Assembly (NCBI GenBank): GCA_047631875.1
Contig: JBLIAZ010000031.1
Span: forward strand, 1-16,178
DNA length: 16,178 bases
Reading direction: 5' to 3'
Source of the DNA: JBLIAZ01 sp047631875
GTDB lineage: Bacteria > Bacteroidota > Bacteroidia > Flavobacteriales_C > GCA-002722245
The position numbers were made by a program, and so were the translations under genes. Under the pieces are notes generated by a model. That model had not been told where the DNA came from. It searched no databases and worked only from the letters and a program-made list of their open reading frames with translations. Of the stretch, positions 7,192 to 14,145 are shown piece after piece (the first letter of the stretch is position 1; each line of letters starts with the position of its first letter).

Positions 7192-7929
7192 TTACCTAGT
7201 GTAAATTTGCATACACGGACCAGGTTTATAGGACTTAACCCCATAAACATTTGTTGCTTCGTAACCAGAACTGTAAGTTTTCCCATCACAACCACAAACA
7301 CTTCCATCAAACCATAAAGTATCTGGTGCAATTGTAAGTTTTTCAACCATTGCGCCTGTGGTAATACTTCCAACAGGTAATGCTCCCACACCAGGGGGTA
7401 ATGTGCAAATTGGAACACCTAGTAGAAAAACATTTACTGTGATTAAACTAGAATCAATACAATCATCAACTACTTTTTCGCAACGTCCTTTACTGTAAGT
7501 TTTGATACCATGAACATATTGAGCTTGTGCTGCAGAACTGTATGTTACACCATCACAACCACAAACTGGTTCAGGTATAGCAAAACAACCTCCAACTGCA
7601 ATATCATTTGGCACCCCTGTTACATGTCCAACAGGCGCACTGAACTCCTCATAACCCTCAATAATTAAACTAGAGTCTACACATTCATTTTTGTGATTGA
7701 TTTCACATGGTCCAGCTGTCCAACTTGTCACACCACCTTCCGACATGGCATGAGCACTATTGCTATACGTTTTGTCATCACATCCGCATACAGGATCGTA
7801 AATCTCAATATAAGAACCTCCCATAATTGAAGGGTCTATACATTCATCGCATTTATGTTCTTTTTCGCAGGCTGAAAATCCCAAAATAATTGCAGTTACG
7901 GTCATCAATAAATTTTTTACATTTTTCAT
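7192..7929 (-). CDS. Lipoprotein with three Kazal-like repeats (putative protease inhibitor)
   Basis: 245 residues. A lipoprotein signal ends in LGFSAC with Cys21 lipidated, so the protein is cell-surface or periplasm anchored. Three repeats follow, each opening with C-[IV]-D-[PS]-S and closing with a Kazal-type core: residues 30-75 (PVCGCDDKTYSNSAHAMSEG, closing GPC), 83-150 (PVCGCDGVTYSSAAQAQYVHG, closing GRC) and 157-239 (SVCGCDGKTYSSGYEATNVYG, closing GPC). The VCGCDGxTYxxxxEA signature with a closing Cys is the Kazal core. Loops before each core grow from repeat 1 to 3 (16, 38 and 53 residues between the leading CxDxS and the VCGC), so the reactive loops differ in sequence and length. 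Kazal domains inhibit serine proteases in animals; in bacteria they are poorly studied and might protect against predators' or competitors' proteases. Inhibition here is inferred. Confidence 0.85.
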   Translation of the reverse strand: MKNVKNLLMTVTAIILGFSACEKEHKCDECIDPSIMGGSYIEIYDPVCGCDDKTYSNSAHAMSEGGVTSWTAGPCEINHKNECVDSSLIIEGYEEFSAPVGHVTGVPNDIAVGGCFAIPEPVCGCDGVTYSSAAQAQYVHGIKTYSKGRCEKVVDDCIDSSLITVNVFLLGVPICTLPPGVGALPVGSITTGAMVEKLTIAPDTLWFDGSVCGCDGKTYSSGYEATNVYGVKSYKPGPCMQIYTR

Positions 7930-8145
7930 TTTACAAGAGTTTAGTTTTAATGAAGTACGCCTGTCAATTCAAAAAGGTTGGGTGATAAACATCAAAAAAA
8001 ATAAAAACTTACTTTAAGTTCGATCATTACTAATATAAAACGCTTAAGTATTGGAAGTTACGTGTAAAAGTTCTTGTCTTTTCCTTGCGTTGGTAAATAA
8101 AAAAACTTAGTTTTGTGCCGATAAACAAATCAAAAGCATCGACTA
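7930..8145. other. Divergent intergenic region
   Basis: 216 bases between the minus-strand Kazal gene and the plus-strand gene at 8146. A clear promoter is visible only for the plus strand (see 8085-8115). I found no TAnnTTTG box on the minus strand for the Kazal gene and no RNA gene or repeat. Confidence 0.5.
8085..8115 (+). promoter_or_regulatory. Promoter of the small secreted protein gene
   Basis: TTG at 8085-8087, a 20-nt spacer and TAGTTTTG at 8108-8115 match the Bacteroidota consensus TTG-N17-23-TAnnTTTG exactly. Transcription would start around 8120, leaving a leader of about 25 nt before the ATG at 8146. Confidence 0.7.
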
Positions 8146-8502
8146 ATGATTAAGTATTTCGTTTTAACAGCAATATTGACTTTAACTACCATTGGCTATT
8201 CAGCAGAGGAAGCAGTCACTACATTCCACAGCACTTCCACACACCTTAGCAATGTAAATATTTACACCAATGCGCCAGTAAAATCATTTATCGTGGACTT
8301 TTACGAAAAGGATTTTAAGTCTGTAAGTGTCACTGTTTCGAACTTATCCGGCAACGTGGTTGCTGAATACGAACTAGGCAATGTAACAAGCGGCACTTTT
8401 GCTGAACTTAACATTCCTACTGCTGTTTCTGTGAGAAACATGATCATTACCGTAAGCTCAGAGGGTAAATCACTTGTTGAAAAAACGGGTATACTGTACT
8501 AG
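8146..8502 (+). CDS. Small secreted beta-rich protein, unknown function
   Basis: 118 residues. A signal peptide covers about 1-20 (MIKYFVLTAILTLTTIGYSA). The mature part of about 98 residues is made of short alternating strands: NVNIYTNAPVKSFIVDFYE, SVSVTVSNLSGNVVAEYEL, TFAELNIPTAV, RNMIITVSSEGKSLVEKTGI. The order of a strand, a SNLSGNVV turn, an L-N-I-P segment and an I-I-T-V-SS-G-K strand resembles the fold of T9SS C-terminal sorting domains, but the L-Y-P-N-P start and the usual terminal KxxK/R end are missing. It could be a stand-alone relative of that fold. No family was recognised. It stands alone behind its own promoter, and the next gene starts 107 nt later. Confidence 0.75.
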   Translation: MIKYFVLTAILTLTTIGYSAEEAVTTFHSTSTHLSNVNIYTNAPVKSFIVDFYEKDFKSVSVTVSNLSGNVVAEYELGNVTSGTFAELNIPTAVSVRNMIITVSSEGKSLVEKTGILY

Positions 8503-8609
8503 TCAACCTCCGAACGTTTCACAAACCATCTCTTAAATTTAGTAAAGGACTATAAGATTATTTATAATCAAAGTCAGGTTCTTGCTGTGTGGTTCAGTAT
8601 CTTTACCTC

Positions 8610-10139
8610 ATGTCTTTGACTCCCGAGGAAATACAAAAATGTATCAATACATTAAAAGCATTGAATAGTGACACTGACCAGTTGTTTGACTTGTCAAAAG
8701 AACTACGTGCTGAATTAATGAAAAGCGCGGGGAACCTTTCTCGACCGAGCAGAGACGAATTCATTCGCAGGAAAAAAGACGGAAAAAAAGCGGCCAAACG
8801 AAAAATGATTGAGCGTGACAAACACGCCAGAAAGGAAACCGGAATCAGGTCAGCTCGTGAATCAGTGGTTTTCGAAGCACCCAAATTATTACCTGAACAC
8901 AACATTACCAACAGAAAGGAACAAGAGTTAGAGTCACCTAGGAATTGCTACGTATGTAAAACCATGTTTACCAAACTACATCACTTTTATGATACCATGT
9001 GTGGTGATTGTGCGGACTACAACTACGCCAAACGTTTTCAAACAACGGATTTAACGGATCAAGTAGCTGTAGTAACCGGTTCAAGGCTAAAAATAGGCTA
9101 TCATATTACCCTGATTTTATTACGGTCTGGCGCCACGGTGGTTGCCACTACAAGGTTCCCTGTGGATTCTGCCATTCGTTTTGCAAAAGAAGAAGATTAT
9201 GATGTGTGGGCCCACCGACTAAAAATTCACGGACTTGATTTAAGACACATTCCAAGTGTGGAAATATTTTGCAATTACATAGAGGAAAAATACGACAGGC
9301 TAGACATCCTGATTAATAACGCTGCACAAACAGTTCGGCGACCCGCAGGATTTTATGAGCATTTAATTGAAAACGAAGAAACTCCAATTAATAACCTGCC
9401 TGCTCACGTTCAAGAGTTGTTAAAAGACCATGATTCATGTGTAGCTGAACTACGCAGTTTATCTATCGATACAAGTAAAAGTAAAAACAACACCTTAGCT
9501 GTCAATTGGCATGCTCCCGAACCAGGAATTGGGATCAGAGCTTCAGCAAAACTGTCCCAAATACCTTATAGTTTTGACAACTCACTTCAAAAGGAAGAAG
9601 TTTTTCCTGAAGGAGAGTTAGACGCTGATTTACAACAAGTTGATTTACGAAAAACAAACTCCTGGCGATTAAAACTAGGACAAATCGAAACGCCTGAAAT
9701 GATTGAAGTGCAATTGGTAAATGCCGTTGCTCCGTTTGTATTATGCAACCGATTAGTGACTTTAATGCGGAAAGAAAACACTGGAATGAAACACATCATC
9801 AACGTGTCAGCAATGGAAGGCAAATTTCACAGGTTCCACAAAGAAGACCGACATCCACATACCAACATGGCAAAAGCTGCTTTGAACATGATGACACATA
9901 CTTCAGCAGCCGACTTTGCAAAAGATGGCATTTTCATGAATGCAGTCGATACTGGCTGGGTCACCGACGAAGACCCTGTAGCACTTTCAAAAAAGAAGGT
10001 AAAAGAGCATGATTTTCAACCACCTTTAGACATTGTAGACGGAGCAGCCCGTGTACTTGACCCTTTGATTGATGGGATTAACACAGGTAAACATTGGTGT
10101 GGAAAGTTTTTAAAGGACTATCAACCTATTGATTGGTAA
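8610..10139 (+). CDS. SDR-fold protein with N-terminal four-cysteine knuckle and no catalytic tyrosine
   Basis: 509 residues from the ATG at 8610; a GTG at 8589 would add seven hydrophobic residues (VQYLYL) and is less likely. Residues 1-85 are helical and very basic (RRKKDGKKAAKRKMIERDKH). Cys113/Cys116 and Cys131/Cys134 form a CxxC-x14-CxxC knuckle likely to bind zinc. A short-chain dehydrogenase domain follows: VAVVTGSRLKIGY (153-164) as the dinucleotide loop, DILINNAAQ (232-240) as the NNAG equivalent, and Ser400 in INVSAMEG. The usual YxxxK is HTNMAK, so Lys422 is kept but the catalytic Tyr is Thr418. About 130 residues separate NNAA from the next conserved SDR helix (NAVAPF), a large insertion. 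It may bind NAD(P) without normal oxidoreductase chemistry, or use His417. Thirteen bases separate it from truA, so the two probably share a transcript. Substrate unknown. Confidence 0.82.
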   Translation: MSLTPEEIQKCINTLKALNSDTDQLFDLSKELRAELMKSAGNLSRPSRDEFIRRKKDGKKAAKRKMIERDKHARKETGIRSARESVVFEAPKLLPEHNITNRKEQELESPRNCYVCKTMFTKLHHFYDTMCGDCADYNYAKRFQTTDLTDQVAVVTGSRLKIGYHITLILLRSGATVVATTRFPVDSAIRFAKEEDYDVWAHRLKIHGLDLRHIPSVEIFCNYIEEKYDRLDILINNAAQTVRRPAGFYEHLIENEETPINNLPAHVQELLKDHDSCVAELRSLSIDTSKSKNNTLAVNWHAPEPGIGIRASAKLSQIPYSFDNSLQKEEVFPEGELDADLQQVDLRKTNSWRLKLGQIETPEMIEVQLVNAVAPFVLCNRLVTLMRKENTGMKHIINVSAMEGKFHRFHKEDRHPHTNMAKAALNMMTHTSAADFAKDGIFMNAVDTGWVTDEDPVALSKKKVKEHDFQPPLDIVDGAARVLDPLIDGINTGKHWCGKFLKDYQPIDW

Positions 10140-10152
10140 AACTGTTTAGCGC

Positions 10153-10944
10153 ATGGCAAAGTGGAATCATTATTATTTAATCAGGATTGAATTCTTAGGA
10201 TTCCGATATCACGGATGGCAGAAGCAAGAAAAACTTCCGTCTGTTCAAGGCAACATCGACAAAACATTTTCTTTCATTTTTCAGCACGATAATTTTAAAA
10301 CACTAGGTTGCGGAAGAACTGACGCTAAAGTTTCGGCTGATGATTTTGCTTTTGAATTATTCATTAATGAAGCGCAAGATTGTTCTGACCTCCTAGATCA
10401 ATTAAACAAAAATCTCCCCGCGGACATCCGAATAAAGTCTATAGAAACTACAGATGCTAGTTTCAATATCATCAAAGACTCAAAAGTCAAAGAGTACCAT
10501 TACACCTTTTCATTTGGTGAAAAATCGCATCCATACAACACTCCGTTTATTAGAGACCTTGGTCAAAATCTCGATCTTGAACTAATGCAAAAAGCCGCTA
10601 AACACTTCGAAGGCAAACACGACTTCAAAAGGTATTGCGCTAAGTCATCAGAAAAGGATAGTTATGAGTGTGATATCCAATTCTCAGAAATTCAACCAGA
10701 CACTAAATTCACAGGGAACTTTACCCCTGAAAACACCTATGTATTCAAAGTAAAAGCTAAAGGATTCATGAGGTATCAAGTAAGGTTAATGATGGGGGCG
10801 TTGATTGAATTAGGTAGAGGGGAGTATGGTTTTGAAGAATTTAAAAACTCATTGATTGAAACTGACAAACTACCAATTAAAACCATTGCTCCGAGTAGTG
10901 CTTTGACATTGGTTTCGGTGGAATTTAATAACTTAAGCACATGA
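10153..10944 (+). CDS. truA: TruA-family tRNA pseudouridine synthase (divergent)
   Basis: 263 residues, close to the usual 245-270. The order of TruA features is present: LIRIEFLGFRYHGWQKQ at 9-25, the catalytic loop LGCGRTDAKVSA at 51-62 with Asp57 as the nucleophile, KEYHYTFSFG in the central sheet, and GFMRYQVRLMMGALIELGRG near the end. Family members isomerise uridines 38-40 of the tRNA anticodon arm. The loop is unusual: standard TruA reads GRTDxGVHA, while here Gly becomes Lys and His becomes Ser. Bacteroidota often carry such a second paralogue, so this may not be the housekeeping TruA and could have another RNA target. Its TGA overlaps the next ATG as ATGA. Confidence 0.85.
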   Translation: MAKWNHYYLIRIEFLGFRYHGWQKQEKLPSVQGNIDKTFSFIFQHDNFKTLGCGRTDAKVSADDFAFELFINEAQDCSDLLDQLNKNLPADIRIKSIETTDASFNIIKDSKVKEYHYTFSFGEKSHPYNTPFIRDLGQNLDLELMQKAAKHFEGKHDFKRYCAKSSEKDSYECDIQFSEIQPDTKFTGNFTPENTYVFKVKAKGFMRYQVRLMMGALIELGRGEYGFEEFKNSLIETDKLPIKTIAPSSALTLVSVEFNNLST

Positions 10945-12311
10945 AAAGACGATTAATTCTTACACTTAGTATTTTCATTGCTTCATTGGTAAGTGTCGCT
11001 CAATCTGCTGATGATTACTTTAATGAAGTTGATTCAATATTAAATTCAAACAAGCCAGCGAAAGTATTTTTCGCCCAACGGATTCTCAACAATCAACTTA
11101 AAGGCGAAACAAAAAACGCTAGATACTGGGAATACTTGACAGAAATACATCGTATCAACAAGTATAAAAGTGAAGCTTTTAAATGCATCGATAAAGCTAT
11201 TCGACTTGACAGTACAAACTCTGCTTATGTATTTGAAAAAGCAAGGTTAACAAATGAGTTTTCTTCTGACACTGAAGCAGCTCTAAAATTAGTTGAACAG
11301 GCGATCCTCATTAAAGACGACCCGTATTATAGGTACTTTAAAGGGATCTTTTTGCAGATGATTAACAGAAATTCTGAAGCGGAAATTGAATATGAAATAG
11401 CATATAACAATAACATCACCGATGATGGATTATTTTTCAATTACGCCGTCTTACTTTTCGATGCCAATAAATTTCAAAAAGCTCTAGAAGTAATTAACAA
11501 AGATATAAATCTCTATCCTCAAATTCCTGCACGTTACATTTTACAAGGAGACATATATGCGGGAATGGTTGACCAGGAAAATTGTATTAAATCGTTTAAA
11601 ATAGCGATTGAAATGGGATACTATGGAGAAAAAACAGCAACCTTAAATAAATTCATTTCATTGAATAATTACAGTAGTCTAGGAGAGTACATGATCTTTT
11701 ACAAAAAATATAAACCAGCCCTGCAATACTTTCTTAAATCAATAGAATTACATGAAGATTCAACAGGAGCTAATTATGTCAACGCAGGGTACACTTATAG
11801 TTTGCTATTTGACTATAAAAATACTGAAAAAATGTATTTAGTGGCCGAAAAAAGAATGCTACAACCATCCGATCAACTATACTTAAACATGGGGGTTCTG
11901 TACGAAGAGATGAAGGAATATCAAAAAGCAAAAGAAGTGACAATGAAACAAATTACTCTGTACCCTACCGCCAACAACTACGTTAATTTAGGTTCGATTT
12001 ACGAAAAGTTAAATGAGCATAAAAATGCACTAGAGGCCTACAACAAAGCTCTCAGTATACATCCCGATTTTTTTAGAGCCTATGGTTATCTGGCACAGTT
12101 GTACACACATAAAGAAGACTACAATAGAGCACTAGAATATGCAGTGAAGTCTTTAAAAAGCAAGCCTGACTATGCTTTTGGTATTTATCAACAAGGCTGT
12201 GCAAAATTAGCATTGCACCTAGAAGGTGGTTGCGACGACATCAAGACTGCAGTGTCACGAGGCAACGAAGATGCAAATAAAGCCTACTTAGAATTTTGTA
12301 CAGGAAAATAA
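10941..12311 (+). CDS. Exported TPR-repeat protein
   Basis: 456 residues. A signal peptide spans about 1-20 (MKRRLILTLSIFIASLVSVA, then QS). The remainder is helical TPR repeats: around 62-93 (YWEYLTEIHRINKYKSEAFKC), 128-155, 165-195, 197-225, 277-305, 311-343 and two very regular ones at 347-376 (VNLGSIYEKLNEHKNALEAY) and 380-409 (AYGYLAQLYTHKEDYNRALEY). The end, GCAKLALHLEGGCDDIKTA followed by AYLEFC, is a tail seen on many Bacteroidota TPR proteins and may form a disulfide. TPR arrays bind partner proteins; the partner here is unknown. It overlaps truA by 4 nt, which suggests shared translation rather than shared function. A hairpin terminator follows 17 nt after the stop. Confidence 0.85.
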   Translation: MKRRLILTLSIFIASLVSVAQSADDYFNEVDSILNSNKPAKVFFAQRILNNQLKGETKNARYWEYLTEIHRINKYKSEAFKCIDKAIRLDSTNSAYVFEKARLTNEFSSDTEAALKLVEQAILIKDDPYYRYFKGIFLQMINRNSEAEIEYEIAYNNNITDDGLFFNYAVLLFDANKFQKALEVINKDINLYPQIPARYILQGDIYAGMVDQENCIKSFKIAIEMGYYGEKTATLNKFISLNNYSSLGEYMIFYKKYKPALQYFLKSIELHEDSTGANYVNAGYTYSLLFDYKNTEKMYLVAEKRMLQPSDQLYLNMGVLYEEMKEYQKAKEVTMKQITLYPTANNYVNLGSIYEKLNEHKNALEAYNKALSIHPDFFRAYGYLAQLYTHKEDYNRALEYAVKSLKSKPDYAFGIYQQGCAKLALHLEGGCDDIKTAVSRGNEDANKAYLEFCTGK

Positions 12312-12327
12312 AATCTATCAAGTCATT

Positions 12328-12371
12328 CCCGTACTTTCACATTTAAGCACAACGGTACGTGAAAGTATGGG
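12328..12371 (+). terminator. Hairpin terminator after the SDR-truA-TPR cluster
   Basis: Arms CCCGTACTTTCAC (12328-12340) and GTGAAAGTATGGG (12359-12371) pair over 13 bases with one G-U, around an 18-base loop. The following CATTTAAAAAACTTTATTTC is a weak T-tract. Confidence 0.6.
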
Positions 12372-12379
12372 CATTTAAA

Positions 12380-12811
12380 AAACTTTATTTCTCGAATAAT
12401 AATCCCGTCATTCTCCCGCCATCAGCGAAAAAACTGGCACCAACTCCTTGAACCGAGGAGGTACGACGAACAAGCGAATTCGATAGAATAAAATAAATGA
12501 GCAAATTTGAGGGTCTGAGGAACGAGGACAAAGAACAGTTAACTGTCATCTAGGTTGTTCTGTTCTTTAGCAAATGGAAAGGGAAGCTGGTAGTTTTTGA
12601 GGTGCTGGCCTTGATTTTTTGGATACTTTTTTATCAAGAAAAAAGTATCGGTTTTGCTTCTTTGATCAAGCCGAGGACGAAGGACGAACAAGTGAATTCA
12701 AAAGAATTAGAGATAATGAACAAAGAAGGCTTTTGTTTCTTTTAGCAAAAAGAAAGGCAAACCGCACGAAGTGAAAGCGAAGCTACTATCAAAAAAACAG
12801 TAATGACTAAG
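12380..12811. repeat. Non-coding stretch with a duplicated, hairpin-rich module
   Basis: No credible gene lies here. Two imperfect copies of one module are visible. Copy A (about 12453-12590) begins CCGAGGAGGTACGACGAACA and copy B (about 12671-12770) begins CCGAGGACGAAGGACGAACA. Both then read (AAG)YGAATTC, an A-rich stretch, ATGARCAAA, AAAGAA, TTCTTT(T)AGCAAA and a purine-rich tail. Inside copy A, AAAGAACAG (12530-12538) pairs with CTGTTCTTT (12560-12568). Between the copies, GATACTTTTTT (12622-12632) and its exact complement (12639-12649) form an 11-bp hairpin with a 6-base loop. It reads like a dispersed intergenic element or a degraded mobile sequence; no transposase remnant was seen. Confidence 0.6.
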
Positions 12812-13360
12812 TTATTCCTTCACCTCCTCCACCGCCTTCATCATCTCCCGATACTTAGCGCTCAAAACACCAATCAACTTACTAACCGCCCCCATCGCTT
12901 TACTAGTATCAGCCGAAACTGGTTTTTTTGATGCTTTAAGCATCCAAAACGCAAACAATCCATTCAGGCATACCTCTACTTCATCATGAACGGATCCGTC
13001 TTGTTTCTTTTTCAATTCCAAAATAAAAGGCTTGGCGGTATTATAAATAAACCCGTAGTTCGAATCCTTCACATTATTCAACAAGGAATTATGCAAATAC
13101 GATAACTCAACCATCAAATCCCTAAGCTCTAACAAATGTCCTTTAGACTGGACTTGCTGCTTTTTCATTTTTTGAATCAGTCCGCTGTACCAATCGACCT
13201 CCATTCCTCGTTGGTTATCGTCTAAACCCATCTTGTCAATCACAGTTTTATCAATGACGTCAATGTTAAATTGAGAAACCCTTATCAGGTTTTCAATTTG
13301 CCACATGTAAAGGACGTATTCAGCAATGCTGTTCTTGTGTTTTTCCTGTGCAATGAACAT
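12812..13360 (-). CDS. DUF4924 family protein
   Basis: 182 residues, the usual length for the family. It is cytoplasmic and helical with no signal peptide. The opening MFIAQEKHKNSIAEYVLYMW followed by QIENLIR is the hallmark of DUF4924, a family confined to Bacteroidota, with LLELRDLMVELSYLHNSLL in the middle and an amphipathic C-terminal helix (KLIGVLSAKYREMMKAVEEV). Function is unknown. It begins 4 nt after the stop of the OmpH-like gene, so they form a two-gene transcript. That pairing hints at a link with envelope biogenesis, but this is only positional. Confidence 0.85.
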   Translation of the reverse strand: MFIAQEKHKNSIAEYVLYMWQIENLIRVSQFNIDVIDKTVIDKMGLDDNQRGMEVDWYSGLIQKMKKQQVQSKGHLLELRDLMVELSYLHNSLLNNVKDSNYGFIYNTAKPFILELKKKQDGSVHDEVEVCLNGLFAFWMLKASKKPVSADTSKAMGAVSKLIGVLSAKYREMMKAVEEVKE

Positions 13361-13364
13361 GCTG

Positions 13365-14039
13365 CTATCTAGCGTATTTTTTGTTGATGATACTTGCTAA
13401 ATTTTTAGTCACATTGTTAGCTTCGTTGAACGGAATCACCAAACGTAATTCAGAATTATCTACCAACACGTAATCCCAAGCTGCTTCTTTGTTTAAGGCA
13501 GTCATAGCCTCGAAAATTATCCCATCCCGCTCAATCGCAAAACGTTGTTTTTCCATCATTAAGCTTTGCTTGTCTTTTTCGACCTCCATTTGAAGTAATT
13601 GTTGTTTTTCCGCAGCCGCTCGTTGCGCTTGGTCTAAGTGGCTTTGAACCAACATCTTCTTTTTATCATACTCCGCTAATTCTTGTTGCTTGCGGTTGTA
13701 CCACTGCTCAAAATCCTTTCCTTTGGTCTCGATGGACTGATAAAGTCTTCGTTCCTTGTTTACCAAATCTTGAGTTTTTAATTTTAAGTAAGAACAAGTC
13801 ATTACCAATGACTCTAAATTAAAATAAGCTACTTTGCTCGCAATCGCTGCTTTCACTTCTACGGAGGAAGTGTCTGTTGAAGAAATGGAATCTTCTAACG
13901 CCACCACATTAGTATCAACATTTTCAATTTCTGCTTCCACATCACCGTTTTCACTGGGATCAGTTGAATTAAAATGCAACACATACAGTATTAACACTGC
14001 TATTCCCAACCCTACATTAACTAAACTATTCTTGTTCAT
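13365..14039 (-). CDS. OmpH/Skp-family coiled-coil protein
   Basis: 224 residues from the ATG at 14039, preceded by GGTGAA as a ribosome site; the frame extends 11 codons further upstream (MCLKFILKFGE) but that extension looks like leader. Residues 9-23 form one hydrophobic segment (a signal anchor or signal peptide), followed by an acidic Ser/Thr/Asp-rich linker (27-60). From about 70 the OmpH pattern starts with VAYFNLESLV. A long charged coiled coil covers about 85-175 (KTQDLVNKERRLYQ, KQQELAEYDKKKM, EKDKQSLMMEKQRFAIERD), and the closing segment WDYVLVDNSELRLV is typical of the family. Skp-like proteins hold unfolded outer-membrane proteins in the periplasm. The N-terminal anchor and linker make this a tethered variant. 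Confidence 0.82.
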   Translation of the reverse strand: MNKNSLVNVGLGIAVLILYVLHFNSTDPSENGDVEAEIENVDTNVVALEDSISSTDTSSVEVKAAIASKVAYFNLESLVMTCSYLKLKTQDLVNKERRLYQSIETKGKDFEQWYNRKQQELAEYDKKKMLVQSHLDQAQRAAAEKQQLLQMEVEKDKQSLMMEKQRFAIERDGIIFEAMTALNKEAAWDYVLVDNSELRLVIPFNEANNVTKNLASIINKKYAR

Positions 14040-14069
14040 TTCACCGAATTTTAAGATAAATTTTAAGCA

Positions 14070-14077
14070 CAAAAATA
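14070..14077 (-). promoter_or_regulatory. Candidate -7 box for the OmpH-DUF4924 transcript
   Basis: On the minus strand TATTTTTG (14077-14070) matches TAnnTTTG and lies about 30 nt upstream of the ATG at 14039. The nearest upstream TTG is only 13 nt away, closer than the usual 17-23, so the -33 box is not convincing. Confidence 0.4.
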
Positions 14078-14145
14078 CTTAAAAATAATGCAAACCAGTT
14101 TAGCTTTTTGATTTATTGACAAAGGAAGTTATACCTTTAATAAAC

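Noticed and set aside
7080..7418. A 112-codon minus-strand frame at the end of the Kazal gene
   Set aside because: It is out of frame with the cysteine-rich repeats and runs through the terminator hairpin, so it is a shadow.
8556..8569. GATTA/TAATC hairpin before the SDR gene as a terminator
   Set aside because: Only five A/T-rich pairs with no following T-tract, too weak to call.
8589..8609. GTG start for the SDR-fold protein
   Set aside because: The seven extra residues are hydrophobic and unlike the polar helix that follows; the ATG at 8610 opens with MSLTPEEIQ, a normal N-terminus.
12380..12800. CRISPR array or insertion sequence in the repeat-rich gap
   Set aside because: Only two diverged copies with unlike spacing, no transposase remnant, and no terminal repeats with target-site duplication were found.
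14108..14139. TTG-N21-TACCTTTA as promoter of the ceramidase-like gene
   Set aside because: The -7 box would end six bases before the ATG, forcing a leaderless message, and it misses the final G of the consensus.
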